Below, piece after piece: positions 56,022 to 64,000 of a stretch of DNA of 64,000 nucleotides. The notes under the pieces are model-generated. The model had not been told where the DNA came from. It was given only the letters and a program-made list of their open reading frames with translations, and made no database searches. The stretch lies in contig NZ_CP121464.1 of the NCBI RefSeq assembly GCF_029690045.1, positions 310,001 to 374,000 of the forward strand. The letters run 5' to 3'. Position numbers and translations under genes: made by a program. The stretch's first letter is position 1. Each line of letters begins with the position of its first letter. Origin of the DNA: Janthinobacterium rivuli (GTDB lineage: Bacteria; Pseudomonadota; Gammaproteobacteria; Burkholderiales; Burkholderiaceae_D).

Positions 56022-56906
56022 ATGGAAATTTTCGGCGTTCCAATACAAGCGATGATGAGCCAGCTGCTGCTGGGTCTCGTCAACGGCTCGTTCTATGCCA
56101 TGTTGTCCCTCGGTCTGGCCGTCATCTTCGGCTTGCTTAACGTTATTAATTTCTCGCACGGCGCCATGTACATGATGGGCGCCTTCCTGGCCTGGATGGG
56201 CCTCAGCTATTTCGACATCAGTTACTGGGCCATGCTGGTCATCGCCCCGATCCTCGTCGGTCTGGTCGGCATCCTGATCGAAAAAACCATGCTGCGCTGG
56301 CTGTATAAACTCGACCACCTGTATGGCTTGCTGCTGACCTTCGGCATCACCCTGATCATGGAAGGCGTGTTTCGCTCCTTCTATGGCGTCTCGGGCCAGC
56401 CGTATGCCGTGCCCGAAGCGCTGGCCGGCGCGACGGACCTCGGTTTCATGATCCTGCCGAACTACCGCGCCTGGGTGGTGATCGCCTCGCTCACCGTCTG
56501 CCTGGCGACCTGGTTCGTCATCGAAAAAACCAAGCTCGGCGCCTACCTGCGGGCCGGCACGGAAAACCCGAAACTGGTGGAAGCGTTCGGCATCAACGTG
56601 CCGCTGATGGTCACCCTGACGTTCGGCTTCGGCGTGGCGCTGGCCGGTTTCGCCGGCGTGCTGGCGGCGCCCATCATCCAGGTCTCGCCGCTGATGGGCT
56701 CGAACCTGATCATCGTCGTGTTCGCCGTGGTGGTGATCGGCGGCATGGGTTCCATCATGGGTTCCATCCTGACGGGCCTGGGCCTGGGCGTGATCGAGGG
56801 CCTGACCCGCGTGTTCTACCCGGAAGGCTCGGCCACCGTGGTGTTCGTGGTGATGGTCATCGTGCTGCTGCTGCGTCCCGCCGGCCTGTTCGGCAAAGAA
56901 AAGTAA
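56022..56906 (+). CDS. LIV-type ABC transporter permease (LivH-like)
   Basis: 294 residues, about eight membrane helices, opening QLLLGLVNGSFYAMLSLGLA and INFSHGAMYMMGAFLAWMGL as in LivH. The EAA-like loop is AFGINVPLMVTLTFGFGVAL. The start has no good Shine-Dalgarno and lies just after a terminator-like hairpin. It forms the channel with LivM. Confidence 0.9.
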   Translation: MEIFGVPIQAMMSQLLLGLVNGSFYAMLSLGLAVIFGLLNVINFSHGAMYMMGAFLAWMGLSYFDISYWAMLVIAPILVGLVGILIEKTMLRWLYKLDHLYGLLLTFGITLIMEGVFRSFYGVSGQPYAVPEALAGATDLGFMILPNYRAWVVIASLTVCLATWFVIEKTKLGAYLRAGTENPKLVEAFGINVPLMVTLTFGFGVALAGFAGVLAAPIIQVSPLMGSNLIIVVFAVVVIGGMGSIMGSILTGLGLGVIEGLTRVFYPEGSATVVFVVMVIVLLLRPAGLFGKEK

Positions 56907-56937
56907 TCCTCATCAGTCATGTATTGGAGCTACCACG

Positions 56938-57918
56938 ATGAATAAGAATGTAGGCTACGCCATTGCCTTGCTGCTGGCGTTGGCGGCCCCGTTTTACGGC
57001 TATCCCGTCTTCCTGATGAAGTTGCTGTGCTTTGCCCTGTTTGCCTGCGCTTTCAACTTGCTGATCGGCTATACGGGCTTGCTGTCGTTTGGCCATGCGG
57101 CGTTTTTTGGCGGGGCCGGCTATGTCACCGGCTATGCGCTGCGCACCTGGGGCTGGCCAACGGAACTGGGCTTGCTGGCCGGCGTCGCCACGGGCGCCTT
57201 GCTGGGCCTGGTGATCGGCGGCCTGGCGATCCGCCGCCAGGGCATCTACTTTACGATGATCACCCTGGCGCTGGCGCAGATGGTGTACTTCCTGGCCTTG
57301 CGCCTGCCGTTCACGGGCGGCGAGGATGGCTTGCAGGGTGTTCCACGTGGAACCTTGCTCGGTACGATAGACCTGGGCAATGACACGGTGTTGTACTACG
57401 TCGTGCTGGCCATCTTTGTCGCCGGCTTCGCCCTGATCGTGCGCACCATCCACTCGCCGTTCGGCCAGGTGCTCAAGGCGATCAAGGAAAACGAACCGCG
57501 CGCCATCTCGCTCGGCTACGACGTCAACAAGTACAAGCTGATGGCCATCGTCCTGTCCGCTTCCTTGGCCGCACTGGCCGGCGCCACCAAGACCCTGGTG
57601 CTGGGCTTTGAAACGCTGACCGACGTGTACTGGGGCATGTCGGGTCTGGTCGTGCTGATGACATTGGTCGGCGGCATGGGCACCTTGTCCGGTCCCATCC
57701 TCGGCGCCGTCTTGATCATCGCACTGGAAAACAAGCTGGGCGATGTCGGTACCTATCTGGCCACGCATACGGGCATCGAGTGGTTCGGCACCCTGGGCGA
57801 ATCGGTGGGCATGGTGACCGGCGTGATCTTCGTCATCTGCGTGCTGATGTTCCGGCGCGGCATTGTCGGCGAAGCCATCGCGCGCTTCGGCGGCAGGCCA
57901 GCCAAAGCCGCGGTCTGA
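56938..57918 (+). CDS. LIV-type ABC transporter permease (LivM-like)
   Basis: 326 residues with about ten membrane helices. LLIGYTGLLSFGHAAFFGGA and IKENEPRAISLGYDVNKYKL are the LivM markers. GGAG lies before the ATG, and the gene follows livH by 31 bp. A perfect palindromic parS lies inside at 57340. An intrinsic terminator follows. Confidence 0.9.
   Translation: MNKNVGYAIALLLALAAPFYGYPVFLMKLLCFALFACAFNLLIGYTGLLSFGHAAFFGGAGYVTGYALRTWGWPTELGLLAGVATGALLGLVIGGLAIRRQGIYFTMITLALAQMVYFLALRLPFTGGEDGLQGVPRGTLLGTIDLGNDTVLYYVVLAIFVAGFALIVRTIHSPFGQVLKAIKENEPRAISLGYDVNKYKLMAIVLSASLAALAGATKTLVLGFETLTDVYWGMSGLVVLMTLVGGMGTLSGPILGAVLIIALENKLGDVGTYLATHTGIEWFGTLGESVGMVTGVIFVICVLMFRRGIVGEAIARFGGRPAKAAV
57340..57353. 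promoter_or_regulatory. parS: parS site (perfect palindrome)
   Basis: GTTCCACGTGGAAC, fully symmetric and in full agreement with the parS consensus, inside the livM-like coding region. Confidence 0.8.
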
Positions 57919-57928
57919 TTTTCAAGCA

Positions 57929-57955
57929 ACGCCGGACGAATCGTCCGGCGTTTTT
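57929..57955 (+). terminator. Intrinsic terminator of the LIV operon
   Basis: ACGCCGGAC and GTCCGGCGT form a 9-bp stem around GAATC, followed by five T. Confidence 0.9.
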
Positions 57956-57994
57956 CATTGTGCGTCCACTGTTACCTTAACGGAGAGTACCACC

Positions 57995-60061
57995 ATGCAA
58001 ACGACGATCACGCGCGCAGGCACTGGCGCAAGCCTGTGCACCTTGCTGGCCTTGGCAGCCTGCGGCAGCAACCATGCGCCGGAAGAACTGAACCAGATGC
58101 CCGGCTACCTGGGCACGATCACGCGGGCCGACTACGACGGCAAGACGAACGACTTACTCACGGCTGGCCTGGGCAAGACGGGGCTGGCGGGAGCAACTCC
58201 CGCGTATGCGAACGTGGAACAGCCGACGCCGCTCGAACTGCGCCGCAATGCCATCTACGCCAATTACCGCGCCGTGCTCGACATTGCCGCCAACAGCGGC
58301 TACGGTACTTTGTACGGACCGAACGTGGATGCGTCCGGGAACGTGGGCACGGGCGAGGGCCTGGTCGCGGGCAGCGAATACATCGCCTATGCCGACGATG
58401 GCACGGGCAAGAAGAACGTCACCTTGATGGTGCAGGTGCCGGCCAGCTTCGATCCCGACCATGCGTGTATCGTCACGGGCACGTCGAGCGGCTCGCGCGG
58501 CATTTACGGAGCCATCGGCAGCTCGGGCGAGTGGGGCTTGAAAAAAGGCTGTGCCGTGGCGTATGCGGACAAGGGTTCCGGCACGGGCTTGTACGTGTTC
58601 GAGGACGACAGCGTCAACCTGCAGAACGGCCTGCGCGCGGGCAGGGTGGCCGCCGGCAAGAACGCGCTCTTCGCGCCGGACTTGAGCGACGCCGAGCGGC
58701 TGGCCTGGGCGGGCAGTAATCCGAACCGCATCGCCTTCAAGCATGCGCACTCGCAGCAAAATCCGGAAAAGGATTGGGGCAAGGTCACCTTGCAGGCCGT
58801 CGAGATGGCGTATTACGTGTTGAACGAGCGCTACGGCGTGCTGGCCCGCGACGGCAGTGCGCGCGTCGTGCGCCTGACGCCAAAGAACACCATCACGATT
58901 GCCTCGAGCATTTCCAACGGCGCCGGCTCGGCCTTGCTGGCGGCGGAACAGGATAGCAAGGGCTTGATCGGCGGCGTGGCGGTCAGCGAGCCGCAAATCC
59001 AGCCGGCGGCGTCGAGCGCCTACACTGTGCGCCAGGGCGGGGCGGCGGTTGCCAATCCCGGCCGCGCGCTGTTCGACTACGCCACCTATGCGGCCCTGTA
59101 TCAACCGTGCATCGCCTCGGTGGCCGGCAATGCGGGACGCTGCACGGCGCTCGTGGCCAAGGGGCTATTGAACGGTGCCGACCTGGCGGCGCAGCAGGCG
59201 GACGCGAAGCAGCGCTTGCGCGCGTATGGCTGGCTGGTCGATTCCGATCCGCTGCAGGCAGCGCACGCGGGCACAAACATCCTCGTGGCCGTCACGTATG
59301 CATATGCGTATGGAAAATTCTCCGTGACCGATAAAGTGTGCGGTTTCACGTTTGCGCAGACGGACGGCGGCGGCAATCCGATCGCGTTTACCTCCGCGCA
59401 AAAGGCGGCCAGCTTTGCCGCGCAAAACGGTATTCTTGGCAATGTCATGTACGAGAACAGCGTGGGCGGCGCCAAGGTGTACACGGCCGGCGTGTCGCCG
59501 TCAAACAGCCTGGCGGACCAGTCGCTCGATGGCTTCCTGTGCCTGCGCAGCCTGGCGACGGGGCGCGACACCGTCAGCGGCGCCAACTTGCAGGGGACAT
59601 TGGCTGCGCAAAGCGTGCGCGTGCGGGCAGGCATGGCCGAGGTCGCGGCCACCGGCAAATTGAACGGCAAGCCGGCCATCATCGTGCACGGCCGCAGCGA
59701 CACCCTGATTCCCGTCAATCACGCTTCGCGCGCCTATCTGGGCCTGAACGCTGCCGTAGAGGGGAGCAATAGCAAGCTGCGCTATATCGAGGTAACGAAC
59801 GCCAACCATTTCGATTCCTTCAGCAGCGCCTTGCCGACCCTGATCGTGCCGCTGCACGTGTACCTGAACCGGGCGTTAGATGCCATGTATGCGCACCTGC
59901 ATGCCAAGCAATCCTTGCCGCCATCGCAGGTAGTGCGCACGGTGACGCGTGCCGATGCATCGACCCTGATCACGAATGTCAACGTGCCGGTGATTGCGGC
60001 AACGCCGGCACCTGGCAATGTCATCGGCGTGACGGGGACTGTCGTCGATATTCCCAACTAG
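57995..60061 (+). CDS. D-(-)-3-hydroxybutyrate oligomer hydrolase
   Basis: 688 residues, matching the usual 3HB-oligomer hydrolase length. The N-terminus is a lipoprotein-type or ordinary signal (LCTLLALAACGSN). The lipase-like GxSxG serine is in IVTGTSSGSRGIYGAIG; NTITIASSISNGAGSALLAA is also typical, and late DTLIPVNHASRAY and NANHFDSFSSALPTLIVPLH supply probable Asp and His. It cleaves 3-hydroxybutyrate oligomers left by PHB depolymerase. The start is ATG at 57995 with GGAGAG upstream. The LIV transporter lies just ahead, apart by a terminator. Confidence 0.88.
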   Translation: MQTTITRAGTGASLCTLLALAACGSNHAPEELNQMPGYLGTITRADYDGKTNDLLTAGLGKTGLAGATPAYANVEQPTPLELRRNAIYANYRAVLDIAANSGYGTLYGPNVDASGNVGTGEGLVAGSEYIAYADDGTGKKNVTLMVQVPASFDPDHACIVTGTSSGSRGIYGAIGSSGEWGLKKGCAVAYADKGSGTGLYVFEDDSVNLQNGLRAGRVAAGKNALFAPDLSDAERLAWAGSNPNRIAFKHAHSQQNPEKDWGKVTLQAVEMAYYVLNERYGVLARDGSARVVRLTPKNTITIASSISNGAGSALLAAEQDSKGLIGGVAVSEPQIQPAASSAYTVRQGGAAVANPGRALFDYATYAALYQPCIASVAGNAGRCTALVAKGLLNGADLAAQQADAKQRLRAYGWLVDSDPLQAAHAGTNILVAVTYAYAYGKFSVTDKVCGFTFAQTDGGGNPIAFTSAQKAASFAAQNGILGNVMYENSVGGAKVYTAGVSPSNSLADQSLDGFLCLRSLATGRDTVSGANLQGTLAAQSVRVRAGMAEVAATGKLNGKPAIIVHGRSDTLIPVNHASRAYLGLNAAVEGSNSKLRYIEVTNANHFDSFSSALPTLIVPLHVYLNRALDAMYAHLHAKQSLPPSQVVRTVTRADASTLITNVNVPVIAATPAPGNVIGVTGTVVDIPN

Positions 60062-60083
60062 GCTGTCTCGCCTGTGGACGCTG

Positions 60084-60109
60084 CGGCCACGTTTCACGTG
60101 GCCGTTTTT
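60084..60109 (+). terminator. Terminator of the 3HB-oligomer hydrolase gene
   Basis: CGGCCACG and CGTGGCCG form an 8-bp stem with loop TTTCA and five T. The CACGTG in it makes it look like a parS half-site. Confidence 0.85.
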
Positions 60110-60899
60110 ATGCCCAGGCCGTGTCCGGGATATCGCCCAGTCCCTGGAAGACGGGCTTGGAAAACCAGTAGCCCTGCATCAGCGAAATGCCGCAGCCGGA
60201 AAGAAAATCGCGCTCGGCGCGCGTCTCGATACCTTCGGCCAGCACGCGGATGCCGAGCTCACGGCACAGGCTGGCGATGGCCCGCACGATGGCCTGGCGC
60301 GGTGCGTGCGTATCGATGTCGCGCACCAGGTCCATGTCGATCTTGATGATGTCGGGCTGGTATTCGGCCAGCAAGTTCAAGCCCGCATAGCCGGCGCCGA
60401 AATCATCGATGGCCGTCTGGAAACCGAAACGCCGGTAGGCGCGGAAGATCTCGACCAGATGGGGACGGTCTTGTACCCGTTCGCCTTCCGTCACTTCAAA
60501 GATGATTTTATCGGTAGGGAAATGATGCAGCCTGGCCGCTTCCAGGGTGCTGCGGATGCACACTTCGGGACGGTAGACGGCGTTGGGCAGGAAGTTGATC
60601 GACAGATATCCCTGCATGCCCAGCCTGGCGGCGCCGGCCACGGCCTTGACGCGGCAAGCCTGGTCGAAGCGGTAGCGGTTGGCGTCGTTCACTTGCGCCA
60701 GCACGCTGGCCGCGCTTTCGCCGTTGGGGCCGCGCACCAGCGCCTCGTGCGCATAGATGCTGCGCGTGGCGAGGTCAACGATGGGTTGATACGCATACTC
60801 GAAGGCAAACGGCAGCGGCGTGCCGTCATGGCAGCCGGCACAGGCACCGTGCGGAAAGCTGGTGCTGTCAGGATGAATGGGGATGTCGGGAGGTGTCAT
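60108..60899 (-). CDS. EAL-domain cyclic-di-GMP phosphodiesterase
   Basis: 263 residues: a short N-terminus with a CAGC pair, then one EAL domain. EALVRGPNGE, YLSINFLPNAV, IIFEVTEGERVQ, AIDDFGAGYAGLNLL and VLAEGIETRAERDFL contain the metal and catalytic residues, so activity is likely. It lowers c-di-GMP. I prefer ATG at 60899; a GTG at 60947 overlaps the alcohol dehydrogenase stop (GTGA) and could give 16 more residues. No sensor domain. Confidence 0.88.
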   Translation of the reverse strand: MTPPDIPIHPDSTSFPHGACAGCHDGTPLPFAFEYAYQPIVDLATRSIYAHEALVRGPNGESAASVLAQVNDANRYRFDQACRVKAVAGAARLGMQGYLSINFLPNAVYRPEVCIRSTLEAARLHHFPTDKIIFEVTEGERVQDRPHLVEIFRAYRRFGFQTAIDDFGAGYAGLNLLAEYQPDIIKIDMDLVRDIDTHAPRQAIVRAIASLCRELGIRVLAEGIETRAERDFLSGCGISLMQGYWFSKPVFQGLGDIPDTAWA

Positions 60900-60943
60900 G
60901 GCGGCAGTGTAGCAGGGTGGGGGAACTGGCTGCGTTTGCTGGC

Positions 60944-62101
60944 TCACAGTGCGGCCGCATAGATGGCGCGCGCGTCGCTGCGCGTGACGGGACGGGGATT
61001 GTTGCCCAGTAAACGCGTCTGCAGCATGGCTTCATCGGCCAGCCTGTCCAGGTCGCTGGCCGCGATGCCCACGTCGCGCAGGGTGCGCGCGATACCGGTG
61101 GCCAGGGCGATCTCCTGCATCGTATCGATCAAGGCCACGGCGCGCGCCTCCTCGCTGCCCGCGATGCCGGGCTGCAGGATGGTGGCCAGTTGCGCATACA
61201 AGGGCGCCGCGTGGGACAAATTGAAACGGAGCACGTGCGGCAGTACCAGCGCGTTCGACAAGCCATGTGGCACGTGGAACAGTCCACCGATGGGATAGGC
61301 GAGCGCGTGCACGGCAGCCACGGGCGCATTGGCAAACGCCTGGCCGGCCAGCATGGCACCGAGCAGCATGGCCTGGCGCGCCGGCAAGTTGCTGCCATCG
61401 CGGCAGGCGGTGACCAGGTTGCTCGACAGCAGCGACAGCGCCTGGGTGGCCAGCATGTCGGACAAAGGGTTTTTCAGCAGGCGGCTGGTGTACGCTTCGA
61501 TCGCATGCACCATGGCGTCGATGCCGGTGGCGGCCGTCACGGCGGGCGGCAAGCCCAGGGTCAGGCTGGCGTCGAGGATGGCCAGGTCCGCATATAGTTG
61601 CGGCGCGACCACGCCCATCTTGCTGGTGGCGCCCGTGGTGACGATGGCGATGTGCGTCACTTCCGAGCCCGTGCCAGCCGTGGTCGGCAATTGCACCAGG
61701 GGCAGGCGCTGGCCGTGGACATTGCCGATGCCATACAGTTGCGCCAGTTCCTGGTGGCCCGGCGCCAGCACGGCGATCAGCTTGGCCACATCCAGCGAGC
61801 TGCCGCCACCGAGGCCGATAATCAGTTCCACGTGAAACATCTGCGCCTGGGCCACGCCGGCCAGCACGATGGCTTCGGGCGGATCGGCTTGCACGTCGGA
61901 AAACACGTGGACTTCGATGCCGGCGGCTTGCAAGCTGCGCAGGGAGGCGTCGGCCAGGCCCGTGCGCAAAAAGCCTGCGTCCGTGACGAGCAGGGCGCGG
62001 CGCACGGTGGGGAAGTGATGGGCGATGTGTACGCCCAGCTGGGCGGCGGCGCCCGCTTCGACGATCAGGTGCGGCACGGTGCGGAACTGGAAGGCGGACA
62101 T
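60944..62101 (-). CDS. Iron-containing alcohol dehydrogenase
   Basis: 385 residues of the group III dehydrogenases. The dinucleotide loop IIGLGGGSSLDVAKL and PTTAGTGSEVTHIAI are clear. The metal ligands are seen in GIDAMVHAIEAYTS (Asp, His) and AAVHALAYPIGGLFHVPHG (His, His). It oxidises alcohols or reduces aldehydes in the cytosol with NAD(P). Substrate is unknown. A parS-like site lies inside. It is upstream of the EAL gene on the same strand. Confidence 0.9.
   Translation of the reverse strand: MSAFQFRTVPHLIVEAGAAAQLGVHIAHHFPTVRRALLVTDAGFLRTGLADASLRSLQAAGIEVHVFSDVQADPPEAIVLAGVAQAQMFHVELIIGLGGGSSLDVAKLIAVLAPGHQELAQLYGIGNVHGQRLPLVQLPTTAGTGSEVTHIAIVTTGATSKMGVVAPQLYADLAILDASLTLGLPPAVTAATGIDAMVHAIEAYTSRLLKNPLSDMLATQALSLLSSNLVTACRDGSNLPARQAMLLGAMLAGQAFANAPVAAVHALAYPIGGLFHVPHGLSNALVLPHVLRFNLSHAAPLYAQLATILQPGIAGSEEARAVALIDTMQEIALATGIARTLRDVGIAASDLDRLADEAMLQTRLLGNNPRPVTRSDARAIYAAAL
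61825..61838. promoter_or_regulatory. parS: parS-like site in the alcohol dehydrogenase gene
   Basis: GTTCCACGTGAAAC agrees with the consensus GTTYCACGTGRAAC. Confidence 0.7.
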
Positions 62102-62160
62102 GCAGGCTCCTGACGATAAGGACAGAAGCCAAGCTTACTCCGCTTTCCCGCCCCGCGCCT

Positions 62161-62174
62161 GTTTCACGTGAAAC
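62161..62174. promoter_or_regulatory. parS: parS site (perfect palindrome)
   Basis: GTTTCACGTGAAAC, fully symmetric and the canonical parS core. It is intergenic, between nuoA and the alcohol dehydrogenase gene. Confidence 0.85.
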
Positions 62175-62186
62175 CAGAAGCGGGGG

Positions 62187-62546
62187 TTATTCCCACTCCA
62201 GCGCGCCTTTCTTCCACTCATAGATTAGTCCGATGGTCAGCACGGCGAGAAAGCCCACGACGGCCCAGAAACCGGCGAGGCCCAGTTCGTTGACATTGGC
62301 CGCCCACGGCATCAGGAAGATCACCTCGATATCGAACAGGATGAAGAGGATGGCGACCAGGTAGAAACGGATGTCGAACTTCATGCGCGCGTCGCCGAAT
62401 GCCTCGAAGCCGCATTCGTACGGCGACAGTTTTTGCGCATCGGGTTTGTGCGGACCGAGCGTGCGCCCCAGCAGCATGGGCACGATGCCGACGAGGATGC
62501 CGATCAGAATGAACAGCAGGACGGGAAAATAGTTTTCGAGGAGCAT
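62187..62546 (-). CDS. nuoA: NADH-quinone oxidoreductase subunit A, isolated copy
   Basis: 119 residues with three membrane helices (about 7-27, 60-80 and 90-110). The subunit A signature [20 protein letters not shown] and [15 protein letters not shown] is intact. NuoA is normally the first gene of a 13-14 gene operon, but here no nuoB follows; an alcohol dehydrogenase does. It starts 10 bp after the Gdx-type exporter, with AGAGGAA as ribosome site, so it is likely cotranscribed with it. It may be a spare copy or serve another complex. Confidence 0.9.
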   Translation of the reverse strand: MLLENYFPVLLFILIGILVGIVPMLLGRTLGPHKPDAQKLSPYECGFEAFGDARMKFDIRFYLVAILFILFDIEVIFLMPWAANVNELGLAGFWAVVGFLAVLTIGLIYEWKKGALEWE

Positions 62547-62556
62547 GGGATTCCTC

Positions 62557-62877
62557 TCAGTGACTGGACGACAGTTTCATCAGCACGATGCCGCACACGA
62601 TGAGGACGGCGGCGCACACGCGCATGGTGTTGACTTGCTCGCCCAGAAAGACGATGCCGACGATAAAGGCGCCGACGGCACCGATGCCCGTCCAGATCGT
62701 ATAGGCCGTGCCCAGGGGCAGGGTGCGCATGGCCAGCGACAGCAAGCCGAAGCTGGCGATCATCATGACGATGGTAATGACGGAGGGAGTGAGTCTGGTG
62801 AAACCCTCGGAGAGTTTCATCGAGTATGCCCACACGACTTCAAACATGCCGGCAATCAGTAAGAGTATCCAGGCCAT
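62557..62877 (-). CDS. gdx: SMR family guanidinium exporter (SugE/Gdx-like)
   Basis: 106 residues, four membrane helices, with the essential Glu in [39 protein letters not shown] and [20 protein letters not shown] match SugE/Gdx closely, rather than EmrE drug exporters. It trades guanidinium for protons. AAGGAG precedes the ATG. A guanidine-II riboswitch just upstream supports the role. Confidence 0.92.
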   Translation of the reverse strand: MAWILLLIAGMFEVVWAYSMKLSEGFTRLTPSVITIVMMIASFGLLSLAMRTLPLGTAYTIWTGIGAVGAFIVGIVFLGEQVNTMRVCAAVLIVCGIVLMKLSSSH

Positions 62878-62896
62878 GGCGGCTCCTTATACAGAG

Positions 62897-62940
62897 CGGG
62901 CCGTCCCGGTGTGTTCCCATGATGGGGGAGGCCGTCCTCC
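62897..62940 (-). ncRNA. Guanidine-II (mini-ykkC) riboswitch
   Basis: On the minus strand, two small hairpins with the ACGR loop of this class: GGAGG-ACGG-CCTCC (62940-62927) and CGGG-ACGG-CCCG (62908-62897). The second lies just before the AAGGAG of the exporter gene. Guanidine should hold both loops together and free the ribosome site. The structure and the gdx gene support each other. Confidence 0.85.
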
Positions 62941-63045
62941 TGGATGATCGTCCCGTTGGCCACTGGCGTGACCACGAATGCAGACGATGCGGCAATTGTA
63001 GCAAACATTGTCCAGTGCCGCACCTCCATCCTGGATGCGATTCGT

Positions 63046-63059
63046 GTTCCACGTGAAAC
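63046..63059. promoter_or_regulatory. parS: parS-like site upstream of mnmG
   Basis: GTTCCACGTGAAAC within TGTTCCACGTGAAACA. It is intergenic, between the riboswitch and mnmG. Confidence 0.75.
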
Positions 63060-63193
63060 AGAAAACACCGTTGACTTGCCACTGCTGAGTAAAAATTAAG
63101 CAAAAATTGGCCGTTGCAAGGTTGCGCTTGCAAAAAGACTCTATAATCGGAGCTCTCTTCCCGCATTTTTACTTGCACTGTTACCTATTTATC

Positions 63194-64000
63194 ATGTTAT
63201 TTCCTACAGAATTCGACGTCATCGTTGTCGGTGGTGGTCACGCCGGTACCGAGGCGGCCCTCGCTTCCGCCCGCATGGGGCAGAAGACGCTATTGCTCAC
63301 GCATAATATTGAGACACTGGGCCAGATGTCGTGCAACCCCTCCATCGGCGGCATCGGCAAGGGCCACCTGGTCAAGGAAGTCGATGCCATGGGCGGCGCG
63401 ATGGCGATTGCCACCGACGAGTCCGGCATCCAGTTCCGCATCCTGAACTCTTCGAAAGGCCCGGCAGTTCGCGCCACGCGCGCCCAGGCCGACCGTCTTT
63501 TGTACAAGGCCGCCATCCGTACGCGCCTGGAAAACCAGCCTAACCTGTGGTTGTTCCAGCAAGCCGTTGATGACCTGATCGTCGAAGGCGACCGGGTCGT
63601 TGGCGCCGTGACGCAGATCGGTTTGAAGTTTCTCGCGCGCGCCGTCGTGCTGACGGCCGGTACTTTCCTCGACGGCAAGATCCACGTGGGCTTGAACAAT
63701 TACTCGGCTGGCCGCGCCGGCGACCCACCCTCCATTTCGCTGTCGGCCCGTTTGAAAGAGCTGAAGCTGCCGCAGGGTCGCTTGAAAACGGGCACGCCGC
63801 CGCGCATCGATGGCCGCACGATCGACTTTTCCGTGATGCAAGAACAGCCGGGCGACCTCGATCCCGTGCCCGTGTTTTCCGTGATGGGCAACACGTCCAT
63901 GCACCCGCGTCAGGTGCCGTGCTGGGTCACGCACACGAATAGCCAGACGCATGACATCATCCGTGCCGGCCTCGATCGCAGCCCCATGTACACGGGCGTG
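63194..64000 (+). CDS. mnmG: tRNA uridine-5-carboxymethylaminomethyl modification enzyme (3' end cut)
   Basis: The first 269 residues of MnmG (GidA). The FAD motif is [40 protein letters not shown] and [20 protein letters not shown] are highly conserved in the family. With MnmE it makes cmnm5U34 in tRNA. A TATAAT box lies at 63142-63147, about 47 bp before the start. In related genomes mnmG is followed by rsmG, parA and parB near the origin; that part is outside the window. Confidence 0.95.
   Translation, partial: MLFPTEFDVIVVGGGHAGTEAALASARMGQKTLLLTHNIETLGQMSCNPSIGGIGKGHLVKEVDAMGGAMAIATDESGIQFRILNSSKGPAVRATRAQADRLLYKAAIRTRLENQPNLWLFQQAVDDLIVEGDRVVGAVTQIGLKFLARAVVLTAGTFLDGKIHVGLNNYSAGRAGDPPSISLSARLKELKLPQGRLKTGTPPRIDGRTIDFSVMQEQPGDLDPVPVFSVMGNTSMHPRQVPCWVTHTNSQTHDIIRAGLDRSPMYTGV

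Noticed and set aside
60091..60104. CACGTG element after the 3HB-oligomer hydrolase as parS
   Set aside because: The symmetry belongs to a terminator hairpin, and the right arm does not match parS.
61267..61280. parS-like GTGGCACGTGGAAC
   Set aside because: Two mismatches; best explained as coding sequence of the alcohol dehydrogenase.

Overview
The window looks like a piece of a high-GC betaproteobacterial chromosome, most likely Oxalobacteraceae (Janthinobacterium/Duganella-like, Burkholderiales). This is a judgement from protein style, the many LysR and Lrp regulators, the 3-hydroxybutyrate-oligomer hydrolase and the glmS/glmU/mnmG neighbourhood; no database search was run. No rRNA, tRNA, CRISPR array, insertion sequence or prophage was recognised. 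Both ends cut a gene: a LysR regulator on the left and mnmG on the right.

Layout. 0-18 kb holds accessory transport and stress genes: a LysR/MFS pair, an Fe-S-type regulator, a three-gene RND efflux operon, a manganese catalase-ZIP transporter operon, a DoxX-fused SDR, and a DHA2 drug exporter opposite a LysR gene with a clear palindromic operator. 18-25 kb holds an NAD synthesis operon (NadM-Nudix, NadE), an ArsR-rhodanese regulator with its operator and a large MscS channel. 25-29 kb holds a chemoreceptor and a hipBA module with unusual tandem repeats upstream. 29-33.5 kb is a methionine module: a core methionine synthase of the MesD type, its DUF1852 partner MesX and an FMN reductase on one strand, facing MetR and an atypical methylenetetrahydrofolate reductase. 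33.5-41 kb is housekeeping: glmS, glmU, rsmD, coaD and a YfhL-type ferredoxin. 41-49 kb has a LysR gene, a chemoreceptor with a C-terminal sensor-like domain, and putA opposite an Lrp regulator. 51-60 kb has a frameshifted GMC oxidoreductase, a LIV-type ABC transporter and a 3HB-oligomer hydrolase. 60-64 kb has an EAL protein, an iron alcohol dehydrogenase, an isolated nuoA, a Gdx-type exporter behind a guanidine-II riboswitch, and mnmG.

The most striking feature is non-coding. Between mtnN and the GMC gene (49860-51326) lie three diverged copies, spaced about 470 bp, of one roughly 195-bp module. Each contains an AT-rich flank, a run of TAG-type triplets like the DnaA-trio, a nearby DnaA box, and a convergent DnaA-box pair at the far end. 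This matches the known basal unwinding architecture of bacterial origins, in triplicate. A second DnaA-box cluster (36039-36630) lies upstream of the glmU terminator. Five parS-like ParB sites, four of them between 57.3 and 63.1 kb, and the neighbouring mnmG support an origin-proximal location. Which cluster, if either, is oriC cannot be settled from sequence alone.
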